Of a DNA stretch of 64,000 nucleotides, positions 1 through 11,306 are shown piece after piece. How positions within the stretch are numbered: the first letter of the stretch is position 1; every line of letters begins with the position of its first letter. The notes beneath the pieces were generated by a model. It ran no database searches, had not been told where the DNA came from, and worked only from the letters and a program-made list of their open reading frames with translations. Made by a program: the position numbers and the translations under genes. The DNA is from Yersinia pekkanenii (GTDB lineage Bacteria > Pseudomonadota > Gammaproteobacteria > Enterobacterales > Enterobacteriaceae), in the NCBI RefSeq assembly GCF_001152565.1, contig NZ_CQAZ01000003.1:62001-126000 (forward strand), given 5' to 3'.

Positions 1-3000
1 GATGATCGAGTGTCAGACCCTGGGCAAATTTGCGGAATTTATCGCCTTCTTTGGCGCCAATTAAATGATTGAGATAGCTCCAGTCATCATATTGTTGCTG
101 GCTACGTTCAATTTGCTCAAACAGTGCATGCTGGTTGCTACGACGAACAGCGTCGCTTTCTAACTGATTGCGTAATTCACCTTGCCGTAATGTATTGGCT
201 TTCAGTTGTGCCAGTAGTTGCTCTAACTGCTGCTGTAATACTGCCAATTCAGCGGTTTGATCGACTCCGGTTGGGCAGGATTGTAACTGTTTCTCCAGTG
301 CTTCACTGGCTTGCTGCTGACGGATATTGGCTTGTTGTTGACGCTCGCCCAATTGTTGTTTCAATTGCTGCAGACGTTGCCTTTCATCTTCACTCAGCAA
401 TGCGGCGGTTAAGGCCGCTTCATCGTCAAACTCGCTGCTTGCCAGTGCTTGCTGTAATTCAGCTTGCGCAGTGGCTGCGCGCTGCTGATTTTGCTGATGC
501 TGTTGTTTTAACCCCGTAAGTTCACCCGATAGCACGTTAAGCTGAGATTGCGCCTGTTGCAGGGCCTCGGCCGCATTTTGCTGTGCCAGCTCTACTTGTT
601 GCTGCTGTTGGCGCAATAGCTGACGTGCCTCGGTAACACTGGTGTTACCAAACAGTACCTGACGCTGCTGATCATGCTGCTGTAACAGGGTTTCAGCTTG
701 TTGATATTGCTGAGTGAGCGCAGATAATTGGTCAACGCATTCTTGTAAATGGCGACGCTCATCTTCAATCCGCGTTTCCAGGGTTTTTTGCTCCAGAGCA
801 AGCTGTTGTTGTTCTTGCTGATACTGTTGCCAACGCTGATTTTCCTCTTCCCGCTGCGCCAGCCAACTCTGCTGCTGGTCTGTTTCAGGCATTGCTAGCG
901 ATAACGCAGCCAGTGCGTTACTAAAATCTTGGCGCATTTTCGACAATTCATTTTGCAGGCGTTGCTGCTGTGTAAGTAACTGTTGGTGGGATTGCTGGGT
1001 ATCCTGCTGGCGCTGAGTGATTAATGCCAACTGTTGCAGATGTTTTTGCTGCTGCTGTTCTGCTTGAGCAAGAACCTCTTTAGCTTGCTGATATTGTTGA
1101 TTTAGTCGCTCATATTCAGCCAGTTTGAGTTGGCAGTTTTGTTCTGATTGTTCCTGTTGTTCCAGCCAACTTGCTAATGCAGCGGATTCATTTAATGCAA
1201 ACGTCAGTGCCAGTGGCTGCACCAGAAGTTGCCAGCGCTGCTGATAATCAGCTAATTGCTGATTGCTGTGCTGTAATTCTTGCTCCAGATGTTTGAGCTG
1301 TTGTCGCAAACTTTGTGTCTGGGCATTTAGTTCGGAGCCTTCTGTTGATAGCAGCTCAACTTGTTGGCGCTGTTTATCAACGCGCAGGGCTGTTTCAGAG
1401 GGCTTTATTGCCTGATATTCGGTAATTGCCGGGTGATCCAGCGCGCCACATAACGGGCAGGCTTCTCCCGGTTGCAGTTTGGCTCTTTCCGCTTCCAGTC
1501 GAACTATCTGATTTTCGCGTTCCTGCAAGGTTTCCAGATCAGTCAGATGTTGTTTTTGCTGTTTATATAACTGACGTTTTTCCGCGAGCTGCTGTTCGAG
1601 CTGTTTTAGTTGTTGCTGTTGGTTGGCTAATTGCTGCTGTTGTTTATCGTGCAGTGCCTGCACTTGCTGTGCCAAAGGCGATAACGAGGCTAATTGTTGC
1701 CGCACTGATCGTTGTTGCTGAAGTGCATCAAGCTGCTGACGCAGTTGGGACGAGGGCCGTTGCTGCTCTAATACAGATAATTGTTGTTGGATGCCGGTTG
1801 CTTGCGTGGCTGCTTGTGCTAATGCTACTTGCTGCTGTTTATCTTGATCATTCAGTGTGGTGGCTTGTTGTTGCAGTGTATTCAGCAGTATGGCCTGCTG
1901 CTGTAATTGCTGTTCATTTTCAAGCGATTGCTGTTGTTGTATTTGCAATTGGCGGAACTGTTCACGCCATAAAGGCAGGCTTTTTTCCCAGTGTTGGTGG
2001 TGAGTATGCAGATGTGCATATTCAGTCAATTGTTGTAGGCGCTGATGGGTTTTTAGTAGTTGTTGCTCATTTAGTTCAAGCTGCTGTTTACCTTGTTGCT
2101 CTTTACCTCGCAACTGCTGTAACTGCGTGGCAAGTTGTGCCAGGGAGTGCCGTTGCTGAGCAATAAGATTATCCAGCGGGGCCACTTTTTGTTCGATCAG
2201 GGTTTCTTGTTCATGCTGCTTCGCCATTTGTTGTTGGCGGGCGGTATTGGCGTGTTCCAGCGCCTGAGCCAAAGGAGTCAGTTGAGCCTGAAGGTGTTGT
2301 TGCTGTTGACTTAGTGTGGTGATACGCAGTTGTGTCTGTTGCACATCCTGCTGGCTTTTCGAGCAGTCCCGTAGCAACGGGCGCAATTTTTCTGCCGGTT
2401 CACTACGGGCTAATCGTTGCAGCTCGGGCTGTGCCTGTTGATACTCTTGCTCAATGAGCTTCTGTTGCTGCTGATATTCCAGTAGATTTTGCTGCTGCTG
2501 CTGCCAACGTGTAAGCCAATTTATTTGATTTTGATTCGCCAGTTGCTCTGCGCTGAGCTGTGTTTCTTGTTGGCTGAGGGCATCTATTTCTTGGCTCAGG
2601 GCTAAACGTTGCTCTTCATTGAGCAGCTCAATGCCGCAGGCTCGTTGATGCAAGGCATCCAAACGGGTCTTCGCCTGTTTATGTTGTTCAAATACGTGTT
2701 CAGATAGCCGGCCATAGATATCGGTACCGGTTAATTCTTCCAATAATTCGGCACGATCGTTGGCATCGGCATTGAGGAACGCTGCAAACTGCCCCTGTGA
2801 CAGCATCATGGATTTGGTAAAACGACCGAAATCCAGCCCAGTGATTGTGGCAACCATCTCCAGTTTATCGCGCACTTTATCAGCCAGAATCTTGCCACTA
2901 TCACATAAAGCCAACTCAACTTTAGGGGCTTGCAGATTACCTTCCGGGCTGTTTTTTGCGCGACGCTGGCTCCAGAATGCGCGATAGCGGGTGCCTTTCA

Positions 3001-3256
3001 CCTCAAATTCAACCTCGGCCAGCGATTCGGCCGTATGACGTGTCATTAGCTCATTTTGGCTGGGGGTCACAATCAGACGTGGCGTTTGGTGGTACAGCGC
3101 AAGGCATATGGCATCCAGCAGGGTGGTTTTACCTGCACCGGTGGGGCCGGTGATAGCGAACAAACCATTACTGGCAAAAGGTTCGGCGGTGAAATCGATC
3201 TTCCATTCACCTTGCAGAGAGTTAATGTTTTTCAGGCGCAGGCTTAAAATTCTCAT
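1..3256 (-). CDS. sbcC: Exonuclease subunit SbcC (3' end cut by window edge)
   Basis: ATPase subunit of the SbcCD (Rad50/Mre11-type) nuclease, which cleaves hairpin and palindromic DNA and blocked ends. The frame is open from the ATG at 3256 to the window edge, about 1085 codons. The N terminus has the SMC-type start [14 protein letters not shown] and the Walker [10 protein letters not shown]. The zinc hook Cys-Pro-Leu-Cys lies at codons 600-603 (bases 1448-1459). At the edge the protein reads [20 protein letters not shown], just before the ABC signature and Walker B, so roughly the last 140 residues are missing. In E. coli (1048 aa) the hook is near residue 496, so each coiled-coil arm here is about 100 residues longer. 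The arms are extremely rich in Gln (CAG/CAA). The start overlaps the sbcD stop in an ATGA, so the two genes are translationally coupled. Confidence 0.95.
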   Translation of the reverse strand, partial: MRILSLRLKNINSLQGEWKIDFTAEPFASNGLFAITGPTGAGKTTLLDAICLALYHQTPRLIVTPSQNELMTRHTAESLAEVEFEVKGTRYRAFWSQRRAKNSPEGNLQAPKVELALCDSGKILADKVRDKLEMVATITGLDFGRFTKSMMLSQGQFAAFLNADANDRAELLEELTGTDIYGRLSEHVFEQHKQAKTRLDALHQRACGIELLNEEQRLALSQEIDALSQQETQLSAEQLANQNQINWLTRWQQQQQNLLEYQQQQKLIEQEYQQAQPELQRLARSEPAEKLRPLLRDCSKSQQDVQQTQLRITTLSQQQQHLQAQLTPLAQALEHANTARQQQMAKQHEQETLIEQKVAPLDNLIAQQRHSLAQLATQLQQLRGKEQQGKQQLELNEQQLLKTHQRLQQLTEYAHLHTHHQHWEKSLPLWREQFRQLQIQQQQSLENEQQLQQQAILLNTLQQQATTLNDQDKQQQVALAQAATQATGIQQQLSVLEQQRPSSQLRQQLDALQQQRSVRQQLASLSPLAQQVQALHDKQQQQLANQQQQLKQLEQQLAEKRQLYKQQKQHLTDLETLQERENQIVRLEAERAKLQPGEACPLCGALDHPAITEYQAIKPSETALRVDKQRQQVELLSTEGSELNAQTQSLRQQLKHLEQELQHSNQQLADYQQRWQLLVQPLALTFALNESAALASWLEQQEQSEQNCQLKLAEYERLNQQYQQAKEVLAQAEQQQQKHLQQLALITQRQQDTQQSHQQLLTQQQRLQNELSKMRQDFSNALAALSLAMPETDQQQSWLAQREEENQRWQQYQQEQQQLALEQKTLETRIEDERRHLQECVDQLSALTQQYQQAETLLQQHDQQRQVLFGNTSVTEARQLLRQQQQQVELAQQNAAEALQQAQSQLNVLSGELTGLKQQHQQNQQRAATAQAELQQALASSEFDDEAALTAALLSEDERQRLQQLKQQLGERQQQANIRQQQASEALEKQLQSCPTGVDQTAELAVLQQQLEQLLAQLKANTLRQGELRNQLESDAVRRSNQHALFEQIERSQQQYDDWSYLNHLIGAKEGDKFRKFAQGLTLDH

Positions 3257-4491
3257 ACGGATTGTTCCTCTGCGGTATTTTTACCTTGCGTGATGTCATC
3301 AACCACTTGATTGAACATTTGACGCATCCGTTGCTGGCGTGGCTCAGCTAAATCGGTCTCCAGCGCCAGCCGGCGCTCAAATACCTCAGAAACACTTAAC
3401 TCATTGAGAGTTTCTTTTTCCTGCCGCTCAATACTGTTGTTGCGTTGTTCTTTACTGCGGCGCAATAACACCACTTCAACGGGTAGCTCTGCTGTCAAAC
3501 TCTGAATTCTTCGTTGAATATCGGTGAGGTAATCTTGGGTGGCAATTTCGATATCCAGCCATACCGGTAAGCCCTGATGCTCAGCGAATTCAGCCAACTG
3601 TTGCTCTATTTGCTGTAAATCCCCTTTGATTAGTTGCATTGGTTGAAATTGTGGGATGAAGAGCGGAGTGACTGATGACAATGTTTGTTGCTCAAATTCC
3701 ACCAGATAGACGCTCTTCTCTTTGCTCAATTCATCAAAACTCAGGGCAATGGGTGAACCGCTGTAACGGATATGCTCTGTTTTAGCCACTTGCTGGGCAC
3801 GATGAATATGGCCCAACGCAATGTAATCAGCGGGAGGGAAGGCTTGTGCCGGGAAAGCATCCAAAGTACCGATGTAAATATCACGAACCGAATCTGTTGT
3901 GGTGACGCCAACGGTGGTTAGGTGCCCGGTGGCAATGATGGGTAGGGATAAACCCAGTTCGATGCGCCGTTCAACGGCCCGCAGATAGAGTGCTTGATAA
4001 TGGCCTGCAATCGCTTCTTGCAATGCCAACTGCTTCTGCCCACCTGATTCACCGGCCTGACTGGTGACCAAATCACGGGGCCGTAAAAAGGGAATCGCAC
4101 ATAGCAACGCCGCCGGTTGATGCTGCCGGTCTTTCAGGATAATAACTTGTTGATCCAGATGACTACTGGCACAGGAAATTACCGTGGTATTGAGATAGGA
4201 AAGTAAACCCTTTGATTCATTCAGTGTCGACACTGAATCGTGATTGCCGCCCAGCACAACCAACTGGCAGCCGGTGGGTTGGAGTTCGACCACAAAATGA
4301 TTATATAGCTCACGGGCATAGCTGGGTGGGGAGCCGGTATCAAAAATATCACCGGCTACAATTAGCGCATCTACCTGATTTTCTTCGATCTGCTCAATGA
4401 GCCAACGCAGAAATGCCTGATGTTCAGCAGCACGGCTTTTGGTGAAGAAATACTGGCCTAAATGCCAATCAGAGGTATGAATAATGCGCAT
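3253..4491 (-). CDS. sbcD: Exonuclease subunit SbcD
   Basis: Mre11-type nuclease subunit of SbcCD. The 412-aa protein starts at [13 protein letters not shown], the first metallophosphoesterase motif; a 10-residue upstream extension is possible but does not fit the family start. Further metal-binding motifs are [15 protein letters not shown] and GHIHRAQ. It is transcribed ahead of sbcC and overlaps it by 4 bases. It is divergent from phoB across about 270 bp, as in E. coli. Confidence 0.96.
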   Translation of the reverse strand: MRIIHTSDWHLGQYFFTKSRAAEHQAFLRWLIEQIEENQVDALIVAGDIFDTGSPPSYARELYNHFVVELQPTGCQLVVLGGNHDSVSTLNESKGLLSYLNTTVISCASSHLDQQVIILKDRQHQPAALLCAIPFLRPRDLVTSQAGESGGQKQLALQEAIAGHYQALYLRAVERRIELGLSLPIIATGHLTTVGVTTTDSVRDIYIGTLDAFPAQAFPPADYIALGHIHRAQQVAKTEHIRYSGSPIALSFDELSKEKSVYLVEFEQQTLSSVTPLFIPQFQPMQLIKGDLQQIEQQLAEFAEHQGLPVWLDIEIATQDYLTDIQRRIQSLTAELPVEVVLLRRSKEQRNNSIERQEKETLNELSVSEVFERRLALETDLAEPRQQRMRQMFNQVVDDITQGKNTAEEQSV

Positions 4492-4677
4492 GAATCTCCC
4501 GTAAGGCAGGTTATCAGTCAAAGAGAATGGCGCTGATTATAAACGCTGGTCGCAGGATGTCGCGGCTAAAAAAACAGGATGAGCAAAATCTCAGAGACGT
4601 CTCGCAAACTTGGCAGCTGCATTTTGCAATTACGATGAAATTTATCACTATGCTTATTGCTTGTGAAAGCGTGATGT

Positions 4678-4711
4678 TTTTCATAAAAGTGTCACAAAAC
4701 TGACGCATAAT
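4678..4711 (+). promoter_or_regulatory. Pho box and -10 of the phoBR promoter
   Basis: Three 7-bp PhoB half-site repeats spaced by AAAA: TTTTCAT (4678-4684), GTGTCAC (4689-4695) and CTGACGC (4700-4706), followed by the -10 hexamer CATAAT (4706-4711). This is the arrangement of the E. coli phoB promoter, where bound PhoB replaces the -35 element. It implies autoactivation of phoBR under phosphate starvation. Confidence 0.88.
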
Positions 4712-4759
4712 GGCTATCGAAATCAAATAGTGACCACTAACATACTGGCAGGGTTGATG

Positions 4760-5449
4760 ATGGTAAGACGCATACTGGTGGTGGAAGATGAAGCGCCAAT
4801 CCGTGAGATGGTGTGCTTTGTGTTGGAGCAGAATGGTTACCAACCGTTAGAAGCCGAAGATTATGACAGCGCAGTGACGTGTTTGTCAGAGCCTTACCCT
4901 GATTTAGTGTTGTTGGATTGGATGCTACCGGGTGGTTCGGGTATCCAGTTCATTAAACATATGAAACGCGAAGCGTTAACCAGAGATATTCCGGTGATGA
5001 TGCTGACGGCCCGTGGCGAAGAAGAAGACCGGGTTCGCGGTTTAGAAGTGGGCGCAGATGACTATATTACCAAACCGTTCTCACCAAAAGAGTTGGTGGC
5101 GCGTATCAAAGCGGTTATGCGCCGGATATCGCCAATGGCAGTTGAAGAAGTGATTGAAATGCGGGGGTTAAGTCTTGACCCTTCGTCGCATAGGGTCATG
5201 GCCAATGAGCAAGCACTTGATATGGGGCCAACCGAGTTTAAGCTATTGCACTTTTTTATGACTCATCCGGAGCGTGTTTACAGCCGCGAGCAGTTGCTTA
5301 ATTATGTCTGGGGCACTAACGTTTATGTAGAAGATAGGACGGTTGACGTGCATATTCGTCGGCTACGTAAGGCGCTTGAAATTGATGGTCATGACAGAAT
5401 GGTACAAACTGTCCGGGGAACCGGATACCGCTTCTCAACGCGCTACTGA
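4760..5449 (+). CDS. phoB: Phosphate regulon response regulator PhoB
   Basis: OmpR-family response regulator, 229 aa, nearly identical to E. coli PhoB. The receiver domain (about residues 1-120) has the acidic pocket VVEDE, the phosphoacceptor Asp near 54 in [10 protein letters not shown], the Thr in LTAR and the Lys in [11 protein letters not shown]. The C-terminal winged helix includes [14 protein letters not shown] and the terminal VRGTGYRF. Of two adjacent ATGs (4757, 4760) the second matches the family length and stands at a good distance from GGCAGGG. When phosphorylated by PhoR it activates Pho-box promoters, including its own. Confidence 0.97.
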   Translation: MVRRILVVEDEAPIREMVCFVLEQNGYQPLEAEDYDSAVTCLSEPYPDLVLLDWMLPGGSGIQFIKHMKREALTRDIPVMMLTARGEEEDRVRGLEVGADDYITKPFSPKELVARIKAVMRRISPMAVEEVIEMRGLSLDPSSHRVMANEQALDMGPTEFKLLHFFMTHPERVYSREQLLNYVWGTNVYVEDRTVDVHIRRLRKALEIDGHDRMVQTVRGTGYRFSTRY

Positions 5450-5473
5450 GTTTTCAGTGCCGGAGAATTTGTT

Positions 5474-6790
5474 GTGTTAGAACGTTTATCATGGAAAACG
5501 CTGGCTTTAGAGCTGGCTCTTTTTTGTCTGCCTGCATTACTGTTGGGTGCCTTTATCGGGTATCTCCCTTGGCTATTGCTGGTTTCCGTGGTCGCGGCGC
5601 TGGTCTGGAGTTTCTACAATCAACTTAAGTTATCTCACTGGCTGTGGTTAGACCGCAGCATGACACCGCCAGCCGGCCGATGGAGCTGGGAACCTTTATT
5701 TTATGGTTTGTACCAGATGCAGTTGCGAAATCGTCGCCGTCGCCGTGAATTGGCATTACTGATCAAGCGCTTTCGCAGTGGTGCTGAATCACTGCCGGAT
5801 GCCGTGGTTATCACGACCATTGAAGGCAATATTTTTTGGTGTAACGGGCTGGCCCAGCAACTACTGGGGTTCCGTTGGCCGGAGGATAACGGGCAGCATA
5901 TTCTCAACTTATTACGCTATCCGGAATTCAGCCAATATCTGCAACAACAAGAGTTTTCCCGCCCGTTGACCCTGCAACTAAATAATGGTTATTACGTTGA
6001 GTTCCGCGTGATGCCCTATTCCGAAGGGCAATTACTGATGGTTGCTCGTGATGTTACCCAGATGCGTCAGTTGGAAGGTGCAAGGCGTAATTTCTTTGCC
6101 AATGTCAGCCATGAGTTACGTACACCACTGACGGTGTTGCAGGGTTATCTGGAAATGATGCATGACCAGGCGCTGGCGGTACCATTACGGGATAAAGCGC
6201 TGGGGACGATGCAGGAGCAGACCAAGCGCATGGATGGCTTGGTAAAACAACTATTGACACTATCGCGTATTGAAGCTGCACCTAATGTGGATATGAATGA
6301 GCGGGTGGATATTCCGCTGATGTTGAAAGTGCTGCAGCATGAGGTCCAGGCACTCAGTAGCGGGCGTCATGAGATTACTTTTCGGGTTAACGAGCAATTA
6401 ACGGTATTTGGCAACGAAGACCAACTGCGTAGTGCGGTATCTAATCTGGTCTATAACGCAGTCAATCACACGCCTGTTGGTACCAAGATTGAGGTGTGCT
6501 GGCAACAAACCCCACAGGGTGCTCAATTTCAGGTTAGCGACAATGGGCCGGGTATTGGCCCGGAACATGTTCCACGGCTTACGGAGCGTTTCTATCGGGT
6601 GGATAAAGCGCGATCACGGCAAACGGGTGGCAGTGGGTTAGGTCTGTCAATTGTGAAACATGCATTGAGCCACCATGACGCACGTTTAGAGGTGATGAGT
6701 GAGATAGGTCTGGGTACTCGATTTATTTTTACCTTACCGAACCGGTTGATTGTTCCAGCAGTTTTAGCCGAGAATGCTGTCAAATCCTAA
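5474..6790 (+). CDS. phoR: Phosphate regulon sensor kinase PhoR
   Basis: Inner-membrane histidine kinase of 438 aa, GTG start. It has two N-terminal membrane helices (about 10-50) with almost no periplasmic loop, a charged linker (RNRRRRREL), a PAS domain (about 100-195), the H box [10 protein letters not shown] with His213, the N box [14 protein letters not shown] and G boxes DNGPGIG and [12 protein letters not shown]. It senses phosphate status through PstSCAB/PhoU rather than directly. It starts 24 bp after phoB in the same operon. Confidence 0.97.
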   Translation: MLERLSWKTLALELALFCLPALLLGAFIGYLPWLLLVSVVAALVWSFYNQLKLSHWLWLDRSMTPPAGRWSWEPLFYGLYQMQLRNRRRRRELALLIKRFRSGAESLPDAVVITTIEGNIFWCNGLAQQLLGFRWPEDNGQHILNLLRYPEFSQYLQQQEFSRPLTLQLNNGYYVEFRVMPYSEGQLLMVARDVTQMRQLEGARRNFFANVSHELRTPLTVLQGYLEMMHDQALAVPLRDKALGTMQEQTKRMDGLVKQLLTLSRIEAAPNVDMNERVDIPLMLKVLQHEVQALSSGRHEITFRVNEQLTVFGNEDQLRSAVSNLVYNAVNHTPVGTKIEVCWQQTPQGAQFQVSDNGPGIGPEHVPRLTERFYRVDKARSRQTGGSGLGLSIVKHALSHHDARLEVMSEIGLGTRFIFTLPNRLIVPAVLAENAVKS

Positions 6791-6796
6791 AACTTC

Positions 6797-7804
6797 ATGG
6801 ATACCACGCTGATGAAATGGGGAAAATGGGCGCTGTTAATTGCCATGCCAGGGTTGAGCCTGGCCGTTTTGGTGCCGCCTGTGGTGGCGGTTTCACCCGC
6901 AGCGGCAGTTCAGCCATCAACGTCAGATCCCGCAGCCAATATCTTGTCAGGCAATCTCTCTAGTGTCGGTTCTGATACCTTAGCCAATCTGATGTCTTTG
7001 TGGGCGGATGATTTCAATCATCATTATCCCGGCGTTAATTTGCAAATACAGGCGGCGGGTTCTTCTACTGCTCCTGCCGCATTGGCTGCTGGATCTGCCC
7101 AGCTTGGCCCGATGAGTCGGCCAATGAAAGCCGGTGAAATCACCGCATTTATTCAACGCTATGGCTATCCACCACTGGCTATACCCGTGGCCGTTGATGC
7201 ATTGGTGGTGTTTGTAAATCAAGATAACCCACTGAATAAGCTGACCTTATTGCAGCTTGATGCTATTTTTTCGCAGAATCGCCGTTGTGGGGAACCGCAC
7301 CCTATTCAGCGCTTTGGTGAACTGGGGTTAGGAGGCGATTGGGCTGCTCGCTCTTTGCAGCGTTATAGCCGAAACTCAGCCTCAGGAACCTATGGCTATT
7401 TTAAGCATCGGGTGCTGTGCGATGGTGATTTTATAAGTAATGTCAATGAGTTGCCTGGATCTGCGTCGGTAGCGCAAGCGGTGGCCGGTTCATTAAATGG
7501 CATTGGTTATGCCAGTATAGGTTTTCGTAATAGTGGGGTTAAGCCGCTGTCGCTGGCAGCTCCTGGGCAGGATTTTGTCATGCCAACGGCTGAGAATGTG
7601 AAAGATGGCCGCTATCCCTTGTCGCGCTATCTGTATATTTATATCAATAAAGCACCGGGCCAGCCGCTGGAACCGCTGACTGCGGCATTCCTTGAGCGAA
7701 TTTTGTCACCGGAAGGGCAACAACAGGTCACTCATGATGGCTATTTGCCATTGCCTCCCGAGATGTTGATTCACACCCGAAAAACATTAGGTTTTGCAGA
7801 TTAA
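6797..7804 (+). CDS. PstS-type phosphate-binding periplasmic protein
   Basis: A 335-aa protein with a signal peptide-like N terminus (hydrophobic stretch about 12-33, then Ala/Pro-rich) and a PBP-like-2 phosphate-binding fold: SVGSDTLANL near the start of the mature part, QAAGSSTAPAAL (phosphate-binding loop) and LGPMSRPM. The ATG lies 6 bp after the phoR stop, so it should be cotranscribed with phoBR and be phosphate-regulated; a second in-frame ATG lies at 6812. E. coli has no gene here. It may scavenge or sense phosphate beside the main Pst system. No permease or ATPase gene is next to it. Confidence 0.85.
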   Translation: MDTTLMKWGKWALLIAMPGLSLAVLVPPVVAVSPAAAVQPSTSDPAANILSGNLSSVGSDTLANLMSLWADDFNHHYPGVNLQIQAAGSSTAPAALAAGSAQLGPMSRPMKAGEITAFIQRYGYPPLAIPVAVDALVVFVNQDNPLNKLTLLQLDAIFSQNRRCGEPHPIQRFGELGLGGDWAARSLQRYSRNSASGTYGYFKHRVLCDGDFISNVNELPGSASVAQAVAGSLNGIGYASIGFRNSGVKPLSLAAPGQDFVMPTAENVKDGRYPLSRYLYIYINKAPGQPLEPLTAAFLERILSPEGQQQVTHDGYLPLPPEMLIHTRKTLGFAD

Positions 7805-8260
7805 CTTGTTTTAGATCTCACCTTTTATCCACGCCATCCTGTGCGACTTCCTATGAAGCAATCTATCGATTTACCGATGATATTTTCTATCCGATTGACT
7901 GGGTTGGTTAGATAGGATTGACTGCAAATTGTTAACGGTTGGATATAAATGATACAAATCATATGGTGTATATTTATCTAAATCTGGCGTTATTAACTGC
8001 TTTATTTATATTATATAGATGATAACTCTGCTTTTATGATCAAGACTTGCCTTTCTCCGCTATAAACGGTCTACTTATGGTCGTTGTCGGCCTATTCCAC
8101 CTGCAAATAACTTCAAAAACACTGCATACTGACGAAATAGATGGCTTATTGACCGCCGGATTTGGCATTTAATAGCGCTTTGTATCGTTTCGATCACGTC
8201 GGAAAGACCACAACTTAGGACTTTTTCTTTTGATCATTTAACTAGGCAACGCACATCACT
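7805..8260. other. 456-bp gene-free region upstream of brnQ
   Basis: No ORF with coding character and no clear terminator for the phoBR operon were seen. The middle (about 7945-8010) is AT-rich with several possible -10 sequences. The last 100 bp form a long untranslated leader before brnQ, whose ATG is preceded only by a weak AGG. Presumably it carries the brnQ promoter. Confidence 0.5.
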
Positions 8261-9580
8261 ATGAGTCATCGTTTATCGTCTAAAGACATTATGGCATTAG
8301 GTTTTATGACCTTTGCCTTATTCGTTGGGGCTGGCAATATCATCTTCCCGCCGATGGTTGGTTTACAATCGGGTGAACATGTGTGGTGGGCCGCTTTGGG
8401 CTTCCTGATTACCGCCGTCGGTTTACCGGTAATTACGGTTATTGCACTGGCTCGAGTGGGCGGAGGTATTGATGCACTTAGCTCCCCAATTGGCCGCAGT
8501 GCTGGTTTGGTATTGGCCGTCGTTTGCTATCTGGCCGTTGGCCCTCTGTTTGCCACCCCACGTACGGCAACGGTTTCCTTCGAAGTGGGTATCGCACCTT
8601 TAACTGGCGATGGCCCGTTGCCTCTGTTTATCTATAGTGTGATTTATTTCTCGCTGGTCATTGGGATTTCGCTGTATCCCGGGCGCTTACTGGATACGGT
8701 TGGGCATATTCTGGCCCCGCTGAAAATTTTAGCGCTGGCTATTTTAGGTATCGCTGCGTTGATTTGGCCTGCTGGCCCATTGATTCCGGCAACCGATGCC
8801 TATCAGCAGGTACCGTTCTCTTCAGGTTTCGTCAATGGCTATCTCACCATGGATACCTTAGGTGCCTTGGTATTCGGCATTGTGATTGTGAATGCCGCCC
8901 GTTCCCGTGGCGTGGTTTCCTCACAATTACTGACCCGTTACACCATTTGGGCTGGGTTAATTGCCGGTATCGGTTTGACGCTGGTCTACCTGAGTTTGTT
9001 TAAACTCGGCTCCAGCAGTGGCAGCCTGACACCAGATGCACAGAACGGTGCCGTGGTGTTGCATGCTTATGTTCAGCATACTTTTGGTGGTTTAGGGAGT
9101 GTGTTCCTGGCGGCATTGATTTTCATCGCTTGTATGGTAACAGCGGTGGGCCTGACCTGCGCCTGCGCCGAATTCTTTGCTCAGTACCTGCCACTGTCTT
9201 ATCGGACACTGGTATTCATCCTCGGTATCTTCTCAATGATGGTATCTAATCTGGGGCTGAGCCATTTGATTAAGATCTCCATTCCGGTACTGACGGCGAT
9301 ATATCCGCCATGTATCGTGTTGGTTCTGATGAGTTTCACCCTGCGCTGGTGGAATCACGCCTCGCGCATTGTAGCCCCGGTGATGTTGGTCAGCTTGTTG
9401 TTCGGCATCCTTGATGCGGTGAAAGCCTCTAATTTTGCGCATTTCCTGCCCGAATGGACTCAGCATCTGCCGTTGGCTGAACAAGGTCTGGCTTGGTTAT
9501 CGCCTTCCCTGCTGGTATTCGTCGTCGTAGGGTTGTACGATCGCCTCTGCTGTCGTCAGGAAGTTGCTGTTAAGCAATAA
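8261..9580 (+). CDS. brnQ: Branched-chain amino acid:cation symporter BrnQ
   Basis: LIVCS-family transporter of 439 aa for leucine, isoleucine and valine. It begins [26 protein letters not shown] with the typical first helix, followed by about 12 hydrophobic segments and motifs such as [13 protein letters not shown]. Same neighbours as in E. coli (phoR before, proY after). A rho-independent terminator follows the stop. Confidence 0.96.
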   Translation: MSHRLSSKDIMALGFMTFALFVGAGNIIFPPMVGLQSGEHVWWAALGFLITAVGLPVITVIALARVGGGIDALSSPIGRSAGLVLAVVCYLAVGPLFATPRTATVSFEVGIAPLTGDGPLPLFIYSVIYFSLVIGISLYPGRLLDTVGHILAPLKILALAILGIAALIWPAGPLIPATDAYQQVPFSSGFVNGYLTMDTLGALVFGIVIVNAARSRGVVSSQLLTRYTIWAGLIAGIGLTLVYLSLFKLGSSSGSLTPDAQNGAVVLHAYVQHTFGGLGSVFLAALIFIACMVTAVGLTCACAEFFAQYLPLSYRTLVFILGIFSMMVSNLGLSHLIKISIPVLTAIYPPCIVLVLMSFTLRWWNHASRIVAPVMLVSLLFGILDAVKASNFAHFLPEWTQHLPLAEQGLAWLSPSLLVFVVVGLYDRLCCRQEVAVKQ

Positions 9581-9602
9581 CTGCACAGTAATAAGATTTT
9601 TT

Positions 9603-9629
9603 AGCCACGGCTCATCCCCGTGGCTTTTT
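9603..9629 (+). terminator. Rho-independent terminator after brnQ
   Basis: Perfect 8-bp stem AGCCACGG/CCGTGGCT, 7-nt loop, then TTTTT. It ends only about 25 bp before the proY start. Confidence 0.85.
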
Positions 9630-9654
9630 GCTGAAAAAAAACGGGGCAATGTTC

Positions 9655-11046
9655 ATGGAATTACCAGTCAAAAACACGCTAAAGCGTGGTCTGACTACAC
9701 GCCATATTCGCTTTATGGCATTGGGTTCAGCAATTGGTACCGGCTTATTCTATGGTTCGGCTGATGCGATAAGAATGGCGGGGCCGAGCGTATTATTGGC
9801 ATACCTGATTGGTGGCGTGGTGGCATTTATCATCATGCGGGCCTTGGGTGAAATGTCAGTGAATAACCCGCAGGCCAGTTCTTTCTCACGCTATGCGCAA
9901 GACTACCTTGGGCCAATGGCGGGTTATATCACCGGCTGGACTTATTGCTTTGAGATTCTGATTGTTGCTATTGCTGATGTGACCGCCTTTGGTATTTATA
10001 TGGGCGTCTGGTTCCCAGATGTCCCTCATTGGGTGTGGGTGCTGAGTGTTGTCCTTATCATCGGCGCAGTCAATATGATGAGTGTTAAGGTGTTCGGTGA
10101 ACTGGAGTTTTGGTTTTCATTCTTCAAAGTTGCCACCATTATCATCATGATTTTGGCCGGTGTTGGTATCATCATTTGGGGTATTGGCAACGGTGGGCAG
10201 CCGACCGGTATTCACAATTTATGGACTAACGGCGGTTTCTTCAGTAACGGTTTTGTCGGCATGATCCTATCATTGCAACTGGTGATGTTTGCTTATGGTG
10301 GTATTGAGATTATCGGTATTACTGCCGGTGAAGCTGAGAACCCGAAACAATCCATTCCGAAAGCCATCAACTCAGTACCCTGGCGTATTCTGGTGTTCTA
10401 TGTCGGTACTCTGTTTGTCATCATGTCTATTTATCCGTGGAACCAGGTTGGCACTAATGGCAGCCCGTTTGTCCTGACCTTCCAGCATATGGGAATTACT
10501 GTTGCTGCGGGTATTCTGAACTTTGTGGTTATCACCGCGTCGTTATCTGCTATTAACAGCGATGTATTCGGTGTTGGGCGTATGCTCAATGGGATGGCAG
10601 AGCAGGGCCATGCGCCAAAAGCGTTTGCCGCCATATCCAAACGCGGTGTGCCGTGGGTAACGGTATTGGTGATGATGGGTGCCATGCTGACTGCGGTTTA
10701 CCTGAACTACATCATGCCGGAAAATGTGTTCCTGGTGATCGCCTCACTGGCGACTTTTGCTACGGTTTGGGTATGGATCATGATCCTGTGTTCCCAAATT
10801 GGTTTCCGCCGTTCGCTGAGTAAAGAGCAGATTAAAGCATTGGATTTCCCTCTGCGTGGCGGCACATTCACATCGGTGCTGGCAATCATTTTCCTGGTGT
10901 TTATCATTGGCCTGATTGGCTGGTTCCCAACGACCCGCATCTCACTGTATGTTGGGTTAGTGTGGATTGTTCTGTTACTGGTGGGGTATTACTTTAAGGT
11001 AAACCACCAGAAGAAACAGGTAGAGCTTGCGAAAAACGCTGAATAA
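9655..11046 (+). CDS. proY: APC-family amino acid permease ProY
   Basis: A 463-aa amino acid permease with 12 predicted helices, close to E. coli ProY (cryptic proline transporter). Family motifs are [20 protein letters not shown] at the N terminus and [18 protein letters not shown] in the middle. Two in-frame ATGs (9649 and 9655) follow GGGG; the second has the better spacing and matches the family start ([13 protein letters not shown]). Substrate in vivo is uncertain. Confidence 0.93.
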   Translation: MELPVKNTLKRGLTTRHIRFMALGSAIGTGLFYGSADAIRMAGPSVLLAYLIGGVVAFIIMRALGEMSVNNPQASSFSRYAQDYLGPMAGYITGWTYCFEILIVAIADVTAFGIYMGVWFPDVPHWVWVLSVVLIIGAVNMMSVKVFGELEFWFSFFKVATIIIMILAGVGIIIWGIGNGGQPTGIHNLWTNGGFFSNGFVGMILSLQLVMFAYGGIEIIGITAGEAENPKQSIPKAINSVPWRILVFYVGTLFVIMSIYPWNQVGTNGSPFVLTFQHMGITVAAGILNFVVITASLSAINSDVFGVGRMLNGMAEQGHAPKAFAAISKRGVPWVTVLVMMGAMLTAVYLNYIMPENVFLVIASLATFATVWVWIMILCSQIGFRRSLSKEQIKALDFPLRGGTFTSVLAIIFLVFIIGLIGWFPTTRISLYVGLVWIVLLLVGYYFKVNHQKKQVELAKNAE

Positions 11047-11067
11047 TACTGCGTTGAGTTTTATATC

Positions 11068-11093
11068 AAGCCGGGAGATTTCCCGGCTTTTTT
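11068..11093 (+). terminator. Rho-independent terminator after proY
   Basis: Nine-bp stem AAGCCGGGA/TCCCGGCTT with a GATT loop, followed by a T run. Confidence 0.9.
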
Positions 11094-11134
11094 GTTTTTT
11101 TAAATTATATTGGTCATTTAGCGACGCAATAATT

Positions 11135-11181
11135 CTCTCCGCCCCCGACCTCATCCCCGATATTTATGCTGACAGATGAGG
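11135..11181. promoter_or_regulatory. Candidate MalT boxes upstream of malZ
   Basis: The MalT consensus is GGGGA(T/G)GAGG. A perfect match, GGGGATGAGG, is on the minus strand at 11149-11158. A partial match (GGGGCGGAGA) lies beside it in the same orientation at about 11135-11145, and GATGAGG on the plus strand at 11175-11181. They stand 125-170 bp before malZ, consistent with MalT control as in E. coli. Function is inferred. Confidence 0.55.
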
Positions 11182-11306
11182 GAAGTCTGTTCACAAAATG
11201 GCATTGTTTATATCGGTTACATTTATACAGGTGAATGTGTCGCGACGTTAATGTCTGCACCAGATAGCCTTAACAGGAATGGTTTTGGTTAAAGCAGGAG
11301 AGTTTT

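Noticed and set aside
124-2166. Long plus-strand ORFs with Val/Ala/Leu-rich, membrane-like translations (124-519, 1426-2166)
   Set aside because: They are antisense to sbcC. Runs of Gln codons (CAG/CAA) read on the other strand give Leu/Val/Ala, which mimics membrane helices.
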